From Massariosphaeria phaeospora (lineage: Eukaryota > Ascomycota > Dothideomycetes > Pleosporales): a stretch of 64,000 bases of DNA. Location of the stretch: positions 2,046,001 through 2,110,000 of the forward strand of contig JAADJZ010000002.1 in the NCBI GenBank assembly GCA_011032825.1, in the 5' to 3' direction. Positions 21,957 through 33,161 of this stretch are shown here, piece by piece; position 1 is the first letter of the stretch, and every line of letters begins with the position of its first letter. Made by a program: the position numbers and the translations under genes. A model generated the notes under the pieces. That model was not told the origin of the DNA and did no database searches. It saw only the letters and a program-made list of their open reading frames with translations.

Positions 21957-22683
21957 ATGAAGCTCCCCACGCTCATCCTCCGCGCTCTGGCGCTCCTTCC
22001 TGCCATCCTCGCCCTACCAACCGATGATCCCATCTACGAAGTCGACGACGACTACCCCCTCCCAACCGCCCACTACTCGCTCAAAGTCAACGCGTAAGCC
22101 GCACCGCGTCACCTCTTACCCTCCCCTCCTCTCCAACTAACACACTTTCCCTAGCCCCAACCAACCATGGCACGGTCGCCCCATCATCAAACTCCCCAAC
22201 TCCCTCTACCTCGGCATCGACAACTTCACCATCCGCCCACCAACCCCGCCCGTAACCTTCCGCATATTCAACCGCGGCGAAGAAGGTCAATACACGTTCG
22301 TCGCCGACATCGAAGACGATGACGAGAACACGCATTTCCTCTGGGGCGCGACTCCCCACTCCAACCCGATGCAAACCGCAATTGGGCTCAGCCCTGTGTC
22401 CGGAGAGGAGCAGGACCACGACGTCGACCTTTTCGCGTTCACGATGACGGTCCCGCCGGATTCTACGGTGCGCACGACTAGGTCTGGGTTTCGTGTTGCG
22501 GATGTTCGGGGCGCGTGGCAGCCGGTGGAGGATGCGAGGCCGGCTGGCTGGGTTGTGTGGTGGAAGGCTAAGAATGAGGGTGAGGAAAATGTAGCGGAGG
22601 TGAATAATGATATTGGGCTGGATGTGGTGTTTGTGTGGGACGATGCGGATGGTGACGACGTCGAGGAGTCTCCTAGTGTCTAA
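21957..22683 (+). CDS. secreted acidic protein of unknown function
   Basis: Two exons: 21957-22093 and 22155-22683 (221 aa); intron of 61 nt (GTAAGC...CCCTAG). The N-terminus (MKLPTLILRALALLPAILAL) is a clear signal peptide with a likely cut before PTDDP. The mature part is acidic, has several Trp, one NFT glycosylation sequon and no cysteine, and ends in an acidic tail (DDADGDDVEESPSV). No transmembrane helix or GPI signal is seen. I do not recognise the family; a secreted or cell-wall protein is inferred. Strong core-promoter features (a duplicated TATA box) suggest regulated, possibly high, expression. Confidence 0.82.
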
Positions 22684-24104
22684 CTCCCGCCGGGCCTTAC
22701 TGAGTCTCTGAAAGCCTAGCGTGGTTATGGTGGAGTCGTCAAACATGACAACGCCGCCGAAGAATTCGAAACGTCTACGCACTGTCGTGACGGATACTGA
22801 CTCGGGTGCATGCGCGGTTTATATAACATCACGCCCCATCCAATTCAAGTCATAATGACGCAAAACAATTGAGTGCTCTGGCTGTCATATCTCTTCCTCA
22901 AAACACACTTTCTGTTCCCATCTCACTTACCACCTTTTCCATTACCGTACTGATTGACCGCATCGCACTCACTATATCCAGCCTACCATCCCCAGCACCG
23001 TGCCAATGCTACGCGACACGTCCAACCGGCATCATACTCCGGCGATTCTGATTACGATGCTCAGGAACCCGAAATACTAATACTAAAGTTAGTAACCGGG
23101 TTGTATTTATCTCTTCGATTCTTCCTACGCCGGCGGTTTATTGGGTATTGGACGGGTGATGCTTCGCATGTGGGCGAGCGGGTGATGGCCCACTGGAAGG
23201 AGGGCTGAGGAAGATGGTAGTGCTTCATAGCTCTGAGGAGGCAGATGGAGCAGGACTGCAGGTGTCGTAGTCGTAGTATCGCTGGGACTTTTGTGGTGGC
23301 ATCCGAAGGAATCGTCGGTGCGAAGAATTATCTCTCCGTGGATGTTTTCACGGTTTTGACGTAGGAATGAATGTGAGGAGTGGAGTGTTTAAGTGTAGTG
23401 AACAAGACTTGGATAGGACATCAGTCGTAGAAGGGAAATCTGAGGGCGGCTATTGTCATCAAGACATGGGCGCCAATTGAATCAGAATAGCGGCTAGATT
23501 CGTTCGAAAGGTTTAATGGTGCGGTACAGTGCAGTGCGGCCATGAAGTGCGATTGCGGCTTGCATCGTAGCAATGACCTGTCTTAAAGTGAGAGATTTCA
23601 TGTTGATATTAGTTAGATCGTTCGATTGATAAATGCATCGCTGCGGTCTCGTTTCATGTGCTCGACGGTCACAGACGGTATCACTCTCTTTACCTTGATA
23701 CCGTGCGTGTGCGCGTGCGTATGTATGAGGTTTGATCGCAGTTTCGGAGTATCCGGGGTATGATGAGCACTGAGGAGGGAAGGTTTTTCTTCGCGAGCTC
23801 AGAGCGAATTTGTTTGACCACTGAGGAGCACGACGGCGATGATACTCGAGTGGAGCTGCTTGATTTTGGCCTTGTTGACAAGTCAAGCGGCTGGTGCATT
23901 TTGGAGGAAGACAGAGATGATGACGCAATCGGATGGGGGAGGAAGCGATTGGGACGGTTAAGACGGCTTCAGGGACGGCGTGAGACACCCGGCCTTCGCA
24001 ATCGATGATGCGCTCGGTAGTGTTCCGATAGTTCATAGCAGCAGATCAGGCTCACGGCCATTGGTGGTCTTGTCGCTGTTCCATCGTGCCTGGGATTTGA
24101 TGAC

Positions 24105-24155
24105 AAGCTAGAAAAGACGCTAAGCTAGAAACAACGCTAAGCTAGAAAAGACGCT
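24105..24155 (+). repeat. 17-bp tandem repeat, three copies
   Basis: AAGCTAGAAAAGACGCT is repeated at 24105-24121, 24122-24138 (one change to AAGCTAGAAACAACGCT) and 24139-24155. It is non-coding and probably a slippage product. Confidence 0.9.
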
Positions 24156-25335
24156 AATCTCGAGACAGACTTAGCCGATAGCACCAGCGCAGCGCTAGAA
24201 AACATCCACGGGTAGACCACCAACTCAACCTTAACCTCATGCTCCACTTACACTCGGTCTCTGTCTACCTATTCCATCTCACATCTTAATGATAACGTTC
24301 ACATTAAACCTCTGCGTCAGCCCACGCCTGCGCACGACCCCCCGACGGCCCAGAAATCGTCGTCGCTGCACGTTCCCCTGTGGCTGTCAGCATGACCTCC
24401 ACATTCTGAAATCCTGCATGCGGACTGCATATTGAACCGAGCCATTAAAGGGGTGAGTGGCAAACTGCATGCATTCGGCACTAACCCGAGTATACGGAAT
24501 AGATACGACATTATCTCTGAGCGAAGTCACCGATGAGTGGCGTGCTTGCTCAGACCGAGGATGAGCCTGCAGTCACAATTGCTGGGCCTAGTTGTGGGAG
24601 TCACACTGTAAAACGATATCGATCATATAAAGGAAACACTTTAAGTGCATGCTTTGTTAACCAGACGACGCACAATCACGCTGCGTGCGTGGCCCTCAGC
24701 TCGCTTACGTTGAAGACTTGTATGTTGGAAAATCGCTTGGAGTTTCCCATCTTCTCCAAAATTTCAAGTTCAACATCGGCTGCCTCCACGCACGAGCTCA
24801 ACATTCACCGGAGTTCCAGGTTGACAGCAGTCACAATGTTATCAAGACCGAATGGATCACATCCTGTTTGTTGAGTTACACCGCCTGTTTCTCTTCGCCC
24901 CCAATACGAGCACTGGGCGTAGTTCTACGCCAGATCTACAACGGTATCCCGGCTTTCTTGTCAGGCTGCTTACTTTTTGGAGATTGCACCCTGTCTTCCA
25001 CGTGGATTTGAGCCTCAGCCAAGGAACCGGTGAGAGCGGGGACCTGGACTCAGGCTTGCGGCACTTGTCGCAATCTTAAAAGATCGAAGTCTTGCGCAAT
25101 GTTCCTGGCGGGCTAACCCTTTTCGGGCACCCGCATATGCATATCGCTCGTCAGGATCTCAAGTGCCTGTATCATCGGAGGTCAGATTGGCTTTACCTGC
25201 AGAATTCTGGCATAAAACAATGATTTTGTGCAGACATTCGGCGGTATCATGGTAGGGATCTTCGCCTTTGAGCTCATAGTCCAATAGAGTGATAGCGGAC
25301 CCCTCCAGTACCGGTAGTCGGCGTAGGTAAGTTTA

Positions 25336-25681
25336 CAGTCGCCCCCCCGGCGTGGCTTCATGGTGCAGCCACATGGCAGGGGGCTGTAGCCAATCCGTCA
25401 ATTGACCTCAAGCCTCTGTATGGCGGTGAGTAAGGCTGAGGGAGACCCTCTAGCGGTCTGTGAGCGTTGTGGAGGGCCCGTGAGGATGTAAACAACGCTA
25501 AAATGTGGCCTACGAGAGTATCCTAAGCGTTTATAGAGACAGAATGTAGTCTGTGGGAGGTAGATTGACCACTCAGCGTGTGCGGATTGTGAGAAGCGAG
25601 AGGAAGCGGGATCCCCCTATTGATCTCCCTCGACCCCTTGCAAGGTGGCTGCACCATGAAGCCGAGCCGGGGGGGCGACTG
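25336..25681. mobile_element. 346-bp MITE with 37-bp terminal inverted repeats and TA target site (Tc1/mariner-pogo type)
   Basis: The left end (25336-25372) starts CAGTCGCCCCCCCGG and continues to GGTGCAGCCAC. The right end (25645-25681) is its reverse complement with only two adjacent mismatches (GT versus TC near position 16 of the repeat). Both ends are flanked directly by TA (25334-25335 and 25682-25683), the target duplication of Tc1/mariner-class elements, and the CAGT start is typical of pogo/Fot1 relatives. The 272-bp interior has no coding potential, so the element is non-autonomous and would need a transposase from elsewhere. It sits 655 bp upstream of the C2H2 gene at 26337. No second copy is seen in the window. 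Confidence 0.88.
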
Positions 25682-26336
25682 TAAATGATATGCAGCAGCT
25701 TCGTCATCTGCCCACCGAGCAAGGGTACCCGCCAACAGCTGATCACAACACAATTTCTTTTTCCCATTTTCACAATCATTCACGGGGGTTTGGACGCACC
25801 ATATCACAGACGTCAGGCAGTTTGGCTTGCGTTCGGGATTATGAGCGATTCTCTCCCAGAATTTTGCGTCTACGCTTGACTGAAAAGGAGCTAGAGGTCA
25901 GTCGAGGTCCTCTACTCAGTATAGTTAAGAAGTGGATCCCCAGGGCTGCGATCTCATATCCTGCTCTAGGGCACATTGTGGAATATCCTTACAGTTGTGC
26001 TTTTGTCCACCCACTTGCTCATTATTCACAGTCTCTTCCGCTCGTTTGGCACCCACGTGGGATCTTGCGACCCCGAAGCCGGCTTTCATCAGTCAACGAC
26101 ACTCGTAACATTTCGATCGAGGGTTTTGACGGCACATCGAGCTCGTTACAAATCCTGCAAGCTACATGCCGGCCATTAGCGCTACCAGGCCACACCTCGG
26201 CTCCTCTATCTCTCCAGCCGCGCTAGCGCTGAAGAAAAAATGAGCTCATCCCATTGGTACCACTTGGTCGCCAACTTAAGTTATACAGAACGAAGACACC
26301 TACATCAGTATTTGACGGAAGACCTGGCTCAACACC

Positions 26337-27894
26337 ATGACCCAACAACCACAGACTCCTGGCCCAACACCAATAGTAGGTATCTAGTTCTAGCCCAGTT
26401 TCACTGCTAACACTGCAGGATACAGAGCCTGACCGCATCGAACGAGATGCGGCTGTTTCCATCTCATCCGTCCCAACTCTATATCAGTCAGGAAGATCGA
26501 CGCCCCAATCGATCCAAATCCCTAGTGGGGACCCGACTGCGCCCGAACTAGGCACACTGTATGAGCCCAATCCCCAGCATTTTACATCTCACACTGCATT
26601 GTTGCACGCTCCAAACAGTGACAGCATGTGGCAAAATGTTCCAATTGGCAGTGGACAGCAGCTTCTCGATTCCTCTTTTCTACAGGGTCATGATGAGAAC
26701 AGTTCCGTGGCCGCAGGTGATCTAGTTGCTCGGAGAAGCGGTTCGTCCGAGCGGCTTTTTCACTGCACCTTCTGTACTGAGGACGGCAAGATCAAAACGT
26801 GCAAAACGAAACAAGACTGGAAGAGACACGAACAGGATTTTCACGACACAGGAAACGAGTGGCATTGCCGCCATGCAGGTTGTTCTGAGGTCTTTACACG
26901 CCACCAGGACTTCAGAAAGCACTGTGACAAGAGTCACCAACGACAGGGACAGTTTCGAAACACCAAAGTCGAGGTAATCCAGCAGCAGCGGGTCTACGCT
27001 TGTGGGGTTGAAAGCTGTCGTGCATTCCTGCACAGCTGGAAAGAGCGATGTGATCATGTTGCTCGATGCACACAGGATCATGTCTCCGAGTGGAACTACA
27101 ATCGAATAATACGCAACTTGCTGAGGCACCCACTTGTCTCACCAACCTGGAAACTGGTCCACGCACGCTGGTGTCCTTTGCTTGGAGTGGACGTGTCGGA
27201 TCTGAACTGGGATCCAAGAACTACACATAACATACGAGAGCAACTGGAATGCCATAGCTTCGGCACAGGTCTCGAAACCCTACTTGAGGGGCTGGTTCGT
27301 GTAGGCCATCCTCTCCATAACGTGTCCAGTCAATTCCCTATACAGATGGTACCGTCGCATCCACCTCAAGTACCACTCCAAGGTTCAATCCCGATGATGA
27401 ATGATCAGCTTCCACATCTATCGTACGGAGAAAGCCAATCATCCGTTTTTATATTTGGAGAACGCCAGAGACGTGCAATCGACGATCCCACCCAAGCGAA
27501 CAAAGTCACAATGGACCCGACCGGGCACAGGAACAGCATTGTGATGGCTGACGCACCGCCTTTCAATGGCCCGGAGGCCCAAGATTCCGGTACTAGCTGT
27601 ACCATTGGCTCTAGAGATCAGAAGCTTATGTCCTGGCAAGACTTTCTGTATTCTCCAACCTATTCAACCAATACCACGCCACGTCTCATCGAGTCTTCGA
27701 ATGATGGCCAGCCTTCTCTAAGAAGCCGAGGTAGCCGCGGCCTCATGAGGAAGAGTAAGGAGTTTTTCGCCAACAAGAGGTCCCAGCATTCGCAACCAAT
27801 TGTACTTGACCATCCGGATGTACCTGCAAACATACGACTACCCTCTTCTTCGACTGACAAGGCGAGAAACGAGCGTGGTGAGCCCTTGGAGTGA
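26337..27894 (+). CDS. C2H2 zinc-finger transcription factor-like protein (paralogue B)
   Basis: Two exons: 26337-26375 and 26419-27894 (504 aa). The 43-nt intron has GTAGGT, a GCTAAC branch and TGCAG. The ATG at 26337 is chosen because it is the one that keeps phase across this intron; an earlier ATG at 26240 does not. Zinc units: CTFCTEDG...KQDWKRHEQDFH, CRHAGCSEVF...FRKHCDKSH, and CGVESCRAF...ERCDHVARC. These are in the same order and spacing as in the gene at 16549-18404, including the shared blocks W-x-Y-x-x-I-I/V-R-N-L-L/I-R and T-W-K. The two proteins are paralogues about 8 kb apart in opposite orientation. The role is likely transcriptional, with unknown targets. A MITE lies upstream. 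Confidence 0.83.
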
Positions 27895-28334
27895 GATGTT
27901 TTGTTGGATCTCCACGCAGGGAAAAATTCGTTCTCTTTTATCGTTATGTATTTCGAGTCACTCTCCTTTTGCGCTTTCATGTTCTGATCTTCACCATTTT
28001 TTTAATCTCGGTGTTTTAATTTTCTTCTTATAGTAGGCTGGATACCTATATTGGGGTTTGTTACTTTCAAAGACATTTAATTGTAATTAAGGGACGGGAC
28101 ATAGAAGGTTAACAGGGAAACCGAGGTTATGGTATGGTATACATTGGGCTGGGTATTGTGCATGTCTCGGAAGATATTATTAAGATAATTGTATGGATTG
28201 GTCGAACTAGTGATGACGAGTTTTCTACTTATCAGTACTATGAGTTCCATTGCTTTCTGTTTTCTTCGTTTATATTGCCAACTGGAACAGTAGAAAGTCA
28301 TATACTGCAGATGATACTGCAGATGACTTCTATC
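27895..28334. other. convergent intergenic spacer
   Basis: 440 bp between the 3' ends of a plus-strand and a minus-strand gene. It is AT-rich, with T-runs near 27998-28030 suited to 3' end formation. A tandem CTGCAGATGATA/CTGCAGATGACT pair lies at about 28305-28329. Confidence 0.5.
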
Positions 28335-29450
28335 TTAATTTTCTTCGTTCAATGATGTCCCGTAAATCTGAGTCTTAGGAGGACCAGACATTGAATTGAG
28401 GTGCAGGACTGGTCCTAAATCTGGTGTTTGTACTATCATTGGATCACCCCAGCGCAGGCAGATAGTCTTCTTCGACCCATCAGTTATTAGGTAACATATC
28501 TCGAGACTGTTGGCGGTCTCAGACTCTGTTACACTCCGCACCATATGAGCCCTATCAATAGTCTCATACTGTAGATATGGATGATGCCCCTCGAGAGTCG
28601 GAAATTGAACAAGTCGGATCATATCTTGCTTCCAGTCATCAAAAGTTCCTAGCCCATATGTAACGCCGTCTGACGGCATCACAATACCGCCACTGAACTT
28701 TAAGCCGGCGGCATCAGTAAATTCCCACGTTATAATGGTTGGTATCTCTTTAGGCAGCACCCTCTCGATTTTCAGAGGATGATTAGCGTTGCAGACGTAA
28801 TCATCGAGCTGACCGTCATGAGCCAAAATGTCCTCAAAGTACGATGCTCCCTCGGCTAACAGTATTTTGAGCCAGGAATTTGGCACTACTGACTTATAGT
28901 GGTATAAGAACGCCTCTAGAGCCATAAACTTCATTGTCGAATCGCGGGGCGGGCTTCTATCCGCCAGCCCGGCAAGCTCCGTCAATATCGTACAAACATG
29001 ATCAGCATAGTCTGTGAGATTGTCCAGTTGCTTGCGCCATTCGAAATTATCAATCGTCTCAACAGTCCAATCGCGATGATCAGGATGTACTTTGAGGAGC
29101 TTGCGCATCTCGTTGAACCAATGGACACTTACTGTCTTACGAAACAAAGCCAGGTGCTTGAACAGATTTCCCCGACAGTGAGGACAGGTAGAGAAGGTAA
29201 GTTGCCAGCCATCTAGTTGAGTAGGCGCAGACTCTAACGAGTCTTTTCCAGTCCATTCTAGAAGGCAGTCTTTGTGAAAGACATGGCCGCAATCCGTCAA
29301 GACTGGTTCTTCGTGGGGAGACTCAGACTTCTCCCAGTCATCTCGACAAACAGGGCAGACAGCCTCACCGTTGTAAGGAGGCTCTGAGCGTTTAAGATGT
29401 CTAGCTAAGAATTCCTTGTATGAGGGAGGCTTAGACGTACCTGCGTCCAT
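28335..29450 (-). CDS. RING-H2 finger protein, probable E3 ubiquitin ligase
   Basis: Single exon of 371 aa from ATG 29450. A RING-H2 domain spans residues 32-92: C32-x2-C35, C54-x-H56-x2-H59-x2-C62, C89-x2-C92, with the classic DCGHVFHKDCLLEW core and CPHCRG end. RING-H2 domains bind E2 enzymes and transfer ubiquitin. The remaining about 280 residues are soluble and not recognisable; they include a Trp-rich central part and a C-terminal block that may be a substrate-binding region. There is no transmembrane segment. It is convergent with the C2H2 gene to its left. The substrate is unknown. Confidence 0.87.
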   Translation of the reverse strand: MDAGTSKPPSYKEFLARHLKRSEPPYNGEAVCPVCRDDWEKSESPHEEPVLTDCGHVFHKDCLLEWTGKDSLESAPTQLDGWQLTFSTCPHCRGNLFKHLALFRKTVSVHWFNEMRKLLKVHPDHRDWTVETIDNFEWRKQLDNLTDYADHVCTILTELAGLADRSPPRDSTMKFMALEAFLYHYKSVVPNSWLKILLAEGASYFEDILAHDGQLDDYVCNANHPLKIERVLPKEIPTIITWEFTDAAGLKFSGGIVMPSDGVTYGLGTFDDWKQDMIRLVQFPTLEGHHPYLQYETIDRAHMVRSVTESETANSLEICYLITDGSKKTICLRWGDPMIVQTPDLGPVLHLNSMSGPPKTQIYGTSLNEEN

Positions 29451-29926
29451 TTGAGCGGTAATTCAGGCTTTAATGCTTTTGCGAAAGTGCGTGTGAGATA
29501 TCCGGCGAAAGGTCTTTATGATATGTATAATGAACCGCTAGAAGGTATGTGTTTTATAGACCGCATCCATATACTGGGTCTGGCAACATTGAGTGAAGAC
29601 AATGTGAAGATAACTTCACAATCACTTTGAAAGTGCATGGCTGGAATGGTCGCATCTCAAGCACACAATGTCAGCGAGCATGCATGCTATCCAAAGCGTT
29701 CGTCTTGCAACTGCAATGAAACGATTGCCTAACTACGATTGATTTACGTGATCGAAATAATATGTATTGCAATTGAAGTTGTGCAAGATCAAAATGAGTG
29801 CAATTAGTTAACCTTGTCTAACTTGTGGGCGCAATCTCACAAGGAAGGACTAGTATGCATTAGGAACAAAGCAAAGAGCTTTGTACAACTCTTCCCAGCA
29901 CGGGGTTTTGCCTGACAACCGTCCCC
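29451..29926. other. intergenic spacer
   Basis: 476 bp: promoter of the RING gene (minus) and 3' region of the SDR gene (minus). No gene is seen. Confidence 0.5.
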
Positions 29927-31115
29927 TTAAAACCCATGCAGACCGCCCGTGGCACCCCAAACACTACCAGTTACGTACGACTTATCACTCGTGGCCAGAT
30001 CGACATAAATCGGCGACAACTCAACAGGCTGCTCAAGCCTCGGCGTCGGGAACCGAGCATTCGTTTCCAACGCCTCGGTGGTGTTGTACCCTGCCGTGGC
30101 GAGAAAGGGGGTATACACAAGGCCTGGCGCAACAGCATTTGCCCGGATGCCGAGTGACACGAGATGGACACCGAGTGACCGAGTTATGCTGACGATAGCG
30201 GCTTTACTGGCAGAGTAGTCGATGCCGTCTTCGAGGGGCAAGCGGGCGACGTCAGAGGCGGTGAAGATGAGGGCGGATCCAGGGGGGAGGAGTGGGATTG
30301 CAGCGCGAGTGATGAATATTGGGGCGTAGACTGAAGTAAGCTAGTTAGTCAATGTGTTGAACAGCCCCTCACGTGAGAACATAGAGAGGTTTGATAGTAA
30401 ACTTCTGGGTGATAACAGACTTGGTTGTCCATTGTGTGACGTACCGTTGGTGCGGAAAATGCGCTCTAGTTGTTCAGTTGGGAGCTCGGCGAAATCGCGG
30501 TGATTGGGCCCTGTGATATGACCCGGATATCTGAATGTAGCACGTTAGTCCACATTCAAACGTGTTAACAAGTACTATTGCGAATACGTACCCAGCATGA
30601 TTGACTAGAATGTCCAGTCCTCCAAGTGCATCGTGGGCTTGATGAACCAGATCTGCGCAAAACGTCTCGTTCCGGAGATCCCCTGGAATTCTCGTGATAG
30701 TGTGGCCATCCTGGGCAAGGAAGTCCGCAAGAGCTTGGGCATCCGATTCTTCTTCCGAGTGGTAGTTGATAGCCACATTGGCGCCTTCGCGAAGATAGGC
30801 TATGACAATGGCTCGCCCAATGCCGGAATCACCGCCGGTTACAAGGGCTCGGCGACCACGCAGGCGTCCAGTGCCAGTGTAGCTCGTCTCGCCGCAGTCG
30901 GGAGGCGTTTCGAATGACGAGTGAAGGACCCAGTCTGCCTCCGGTGGTAGAGTAAGGTTAAGATGGGAGAAGCGGGTAAGTGGGTTTATCAGGGTCGTGT
31001 CTAAGGCAACATTAGATATAAGATCAGGGGGTTTAGGGTGATTGGACGAACTTTGGCCTAAGGCAACGGATGTGAAACCAGCGAAGGCTAGAACGAGGAG
31101 AACTCTTGTTTGCAT
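29927..31115 (-). CDS. short-chain dehydrogenase/reductase with N-terminal signal peptide
   Basis: Three exons: 31115-30592, 30530-30445 and 30330-29927 (337 aa); introns of 61 and 114 nt with GTACGT donors. The SDR fold is clear: cofactor loop TGGDSGIG (93-100), NHAG (172-175, usually NNAG), and active site Y242-S-A-S-K246, followed by PG and a YVTGS-type end. The GETSYTGTGRLRGRRALVTGG start places it near the YhdF/glucose-ribitol dehydrogenase-like SDR group. Unusually, the only in-frame ATG gives MQTRVLLVLAFAGFTSVALG, a good secretory signal, and residues 21-75 form an extra N-terminal stretch with an NLT sequon. Export or ER localisation of an NAD(P)-dependent enzyme is unexpected. Substrate unknown. 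Confidence 0.85.
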
Positions 31116-33161
31116 ATTGGACGAGATGTGATCTGAGAAGGTAAAATGATTCGAGTGAGTTGTGCGATCGAGAGACGACTTTGCGAGCTGCAGTGTAGTT
31201 ATTATCTCAAGAGAATAACAGCTTATATACCATAACCCTCGTGGAATTAATATTGCAAACTTGAGCTGCCTTCTCACCGCGACTTGTAACTTGTGGCCAA
31301 TGACCAAAGGCTTCAACAAACTAGCTAGTGATCTTTGAGCACTCACTCCCGCAATGTCAATTATCTACAGTAGACACGTACATCAAGCGTACGCAACCAT
31401 CAAGAGGCGGTGCGCTTGGCCGGACGAGAGAACCGCCAAGATCCGGTATGTCCAAGATGTACGCAATGCTGACTGCGTAGAGAGTGGATATGGCCGAGGG
31501 CAGAGGCCAGTGATTCGTCAGGATGGACTTTCAGGTAGGAACCATGGACTTCGTAATCGCTAATAGCGTCACTACCGCCCGTAAATACGATAGGTAGCTT
31601 GTAGGGTAATAATAAAGGACATCGGCCAAGCTTCTGCCACGCCGATAGCTATATCGACTTGTGGAGTCTAGGGATTTGGCGACGGTACGGTTGTTGCCTT
31701 ACATCGAAGTAGTTACGCTTAGCTGTTTTATGCCACATCTTGGAATGAGAGAACCTCATTTGTAGCGTGATCCAGCCATTAATTCTTTGTATCCATAGGT
31801 CCTTCTCCTCGTGGTCTTAGCTTGGTAACGTGTTCAAGGGTAACGGCCCCAAGGCAGCAGAGATTTGTTCAGACTGTGCTAAAACTCACAGCCCGTGTAG
31901 TGCATGGAACGGCTGATATTATTGTGCGTCTTTTTAGTGAGAGTGAAAAGTGAAGGCGGAGTACAGCGGTGTGTTCGCGCTGACCGGAATTAAGCCGGAT
32001 CGAGCGCTAGGTCAATGAGAATGTTTGCCTAATGAGGCCTAGGCTAACATATCTGTCCCGGATTATGCGGTACAAAGGTAGGCCACCAAAGGAGGAAGGA
32101 TGCGATGCAGCTGCTGTTGGACGCAGGTATCTTCCGCGGCGTCTCCGGACAAAGCCATCCGACCGGTCCATCAAGGGGGCCGAGATCTGTGTGAATTAGT
32201 AAGGATGCTGGAAAAGGCGTTTATCTTACAACTGCAGTAAGCTAATTGCCTAGGTAGGGGAGTTTCACGTGATCAGTGCCACGTGATCGTGATAGTACCT
32301 ACCTGGCCTATACCCCCCCAAATCGCCGCTCCGCGCATGCAGATACATCTTTATATCCAAATCACAGTATAGAGTGGCTACAAGTCGGTTGATGAGCTGC
32401 TCCAGTGATCGATTGTGTTCCACGAACCGAGGATGGGACTGACATTGGGCCAAGTAGAAAATTTTAAGGCCACCAGCCATCCGCATTATTCAAGATTCTT
32501 AGCTCTACACATAAGCTGCGAAGTCACACCGCACACGGACTTTTATCGGGCCGAAGGATACTTTCTAGATTGATCTGCATAACCGGCTTTGCGCCCAGAT
32601 GCTTGGCCGGCTTGGGTATGTTTTGGGAGATGCCATGTGGAACAAGGCAGATTTGGTGTCACATGCGGAGCTGTTGTTGATGATGGCGATGCATATTTCT
32701 TGCTTTGTCCACGATACGGATGCGCGAGAGGGGCTGGTGCGTGTACATGCGGGCTACACAATGCTCGCCGAAGGTTCCATGGGCAAGATGACACTATGTC
32801 ACATTGGGTATCTTGGAATCTGAATACAGGTGTTGAGTCAGTCGAAAGTACGTACATGTGCAAGGAAATAAGTCAGAAGAGCGAACGAACCTTCCGATAT
32901 TTCATAAACCATAAGAGTTGCAAGACTGGTCATGTGTCGTAGTTCATCTGACCTGCCTCTTATCCACTCGAGTGCCGCGACGAGACGCGGTTGGCATCCG
33001 TCATATATTTCGACAAGAAATGCAGCCAAGTTGAGCCGATTCTCACCGAGCATATGGCGCTTGGCGATAACCATAAAACGCGAGCAGATCTTCTGAAGTA
33101 CACTCGCAGTATTGTCTCGATCGCATTTTCTCATATTCTTTGCCTCAACAACGCTGGAGTT
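31116..33161. other. long intergenic region
   Basis: 2 kb with no gene longer than about 100 codons that can be supported. It includes a paired CACGTGATC site (32266-32288). The last few hundred bases are the promoter of the small cysteine-rich secreted protein. Confidence 0.5.
32266..32288. promoter_or_regulatory. paired CACGTGATC motif
   Basis: CACGTGATC occurs at 32266-32274 and again at 32280-32288, start-to-start 14 bp. CACGTG is the binding core of fungal bHLH factors (Cbf1/Pho4 type). The next genes start about 0.9 kb to the right (plus strand) and 1.15 kb to the left (minus strand), so the target is uncertain. Confidence 0.4.

Larger units (their letters stand above)
22684..26336. 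other. gene-poor region with repeat and mobile-element remnants
   Basis: 3.65 kb with no well-supported gene. It contains the 17-bp triple repeat at 24105 and the inverted-repeat element at 25336. Open frames of 178-180 codons exist (23494-24036 minus, 25690-26226 plus), but they have no domain, no signal or membrane logic and no splice support. The final about 110 bp are the leader of the C2H2 paralogue B. Confidence 0.5.

Noticed and set aside
23494..24036. 180-codon open frame on the minus strand
   Set aside because: No recognisable domain, basic low-complexity translation and no ATG-context or splice support.
25690..26226. 178-codon open frame on the plus strand
   Set aside because: Starts seven bases after the MITE end, has no domain or signal, and ends in the leader of the C2H2 gene; treated as 5' untranslated or spacer.
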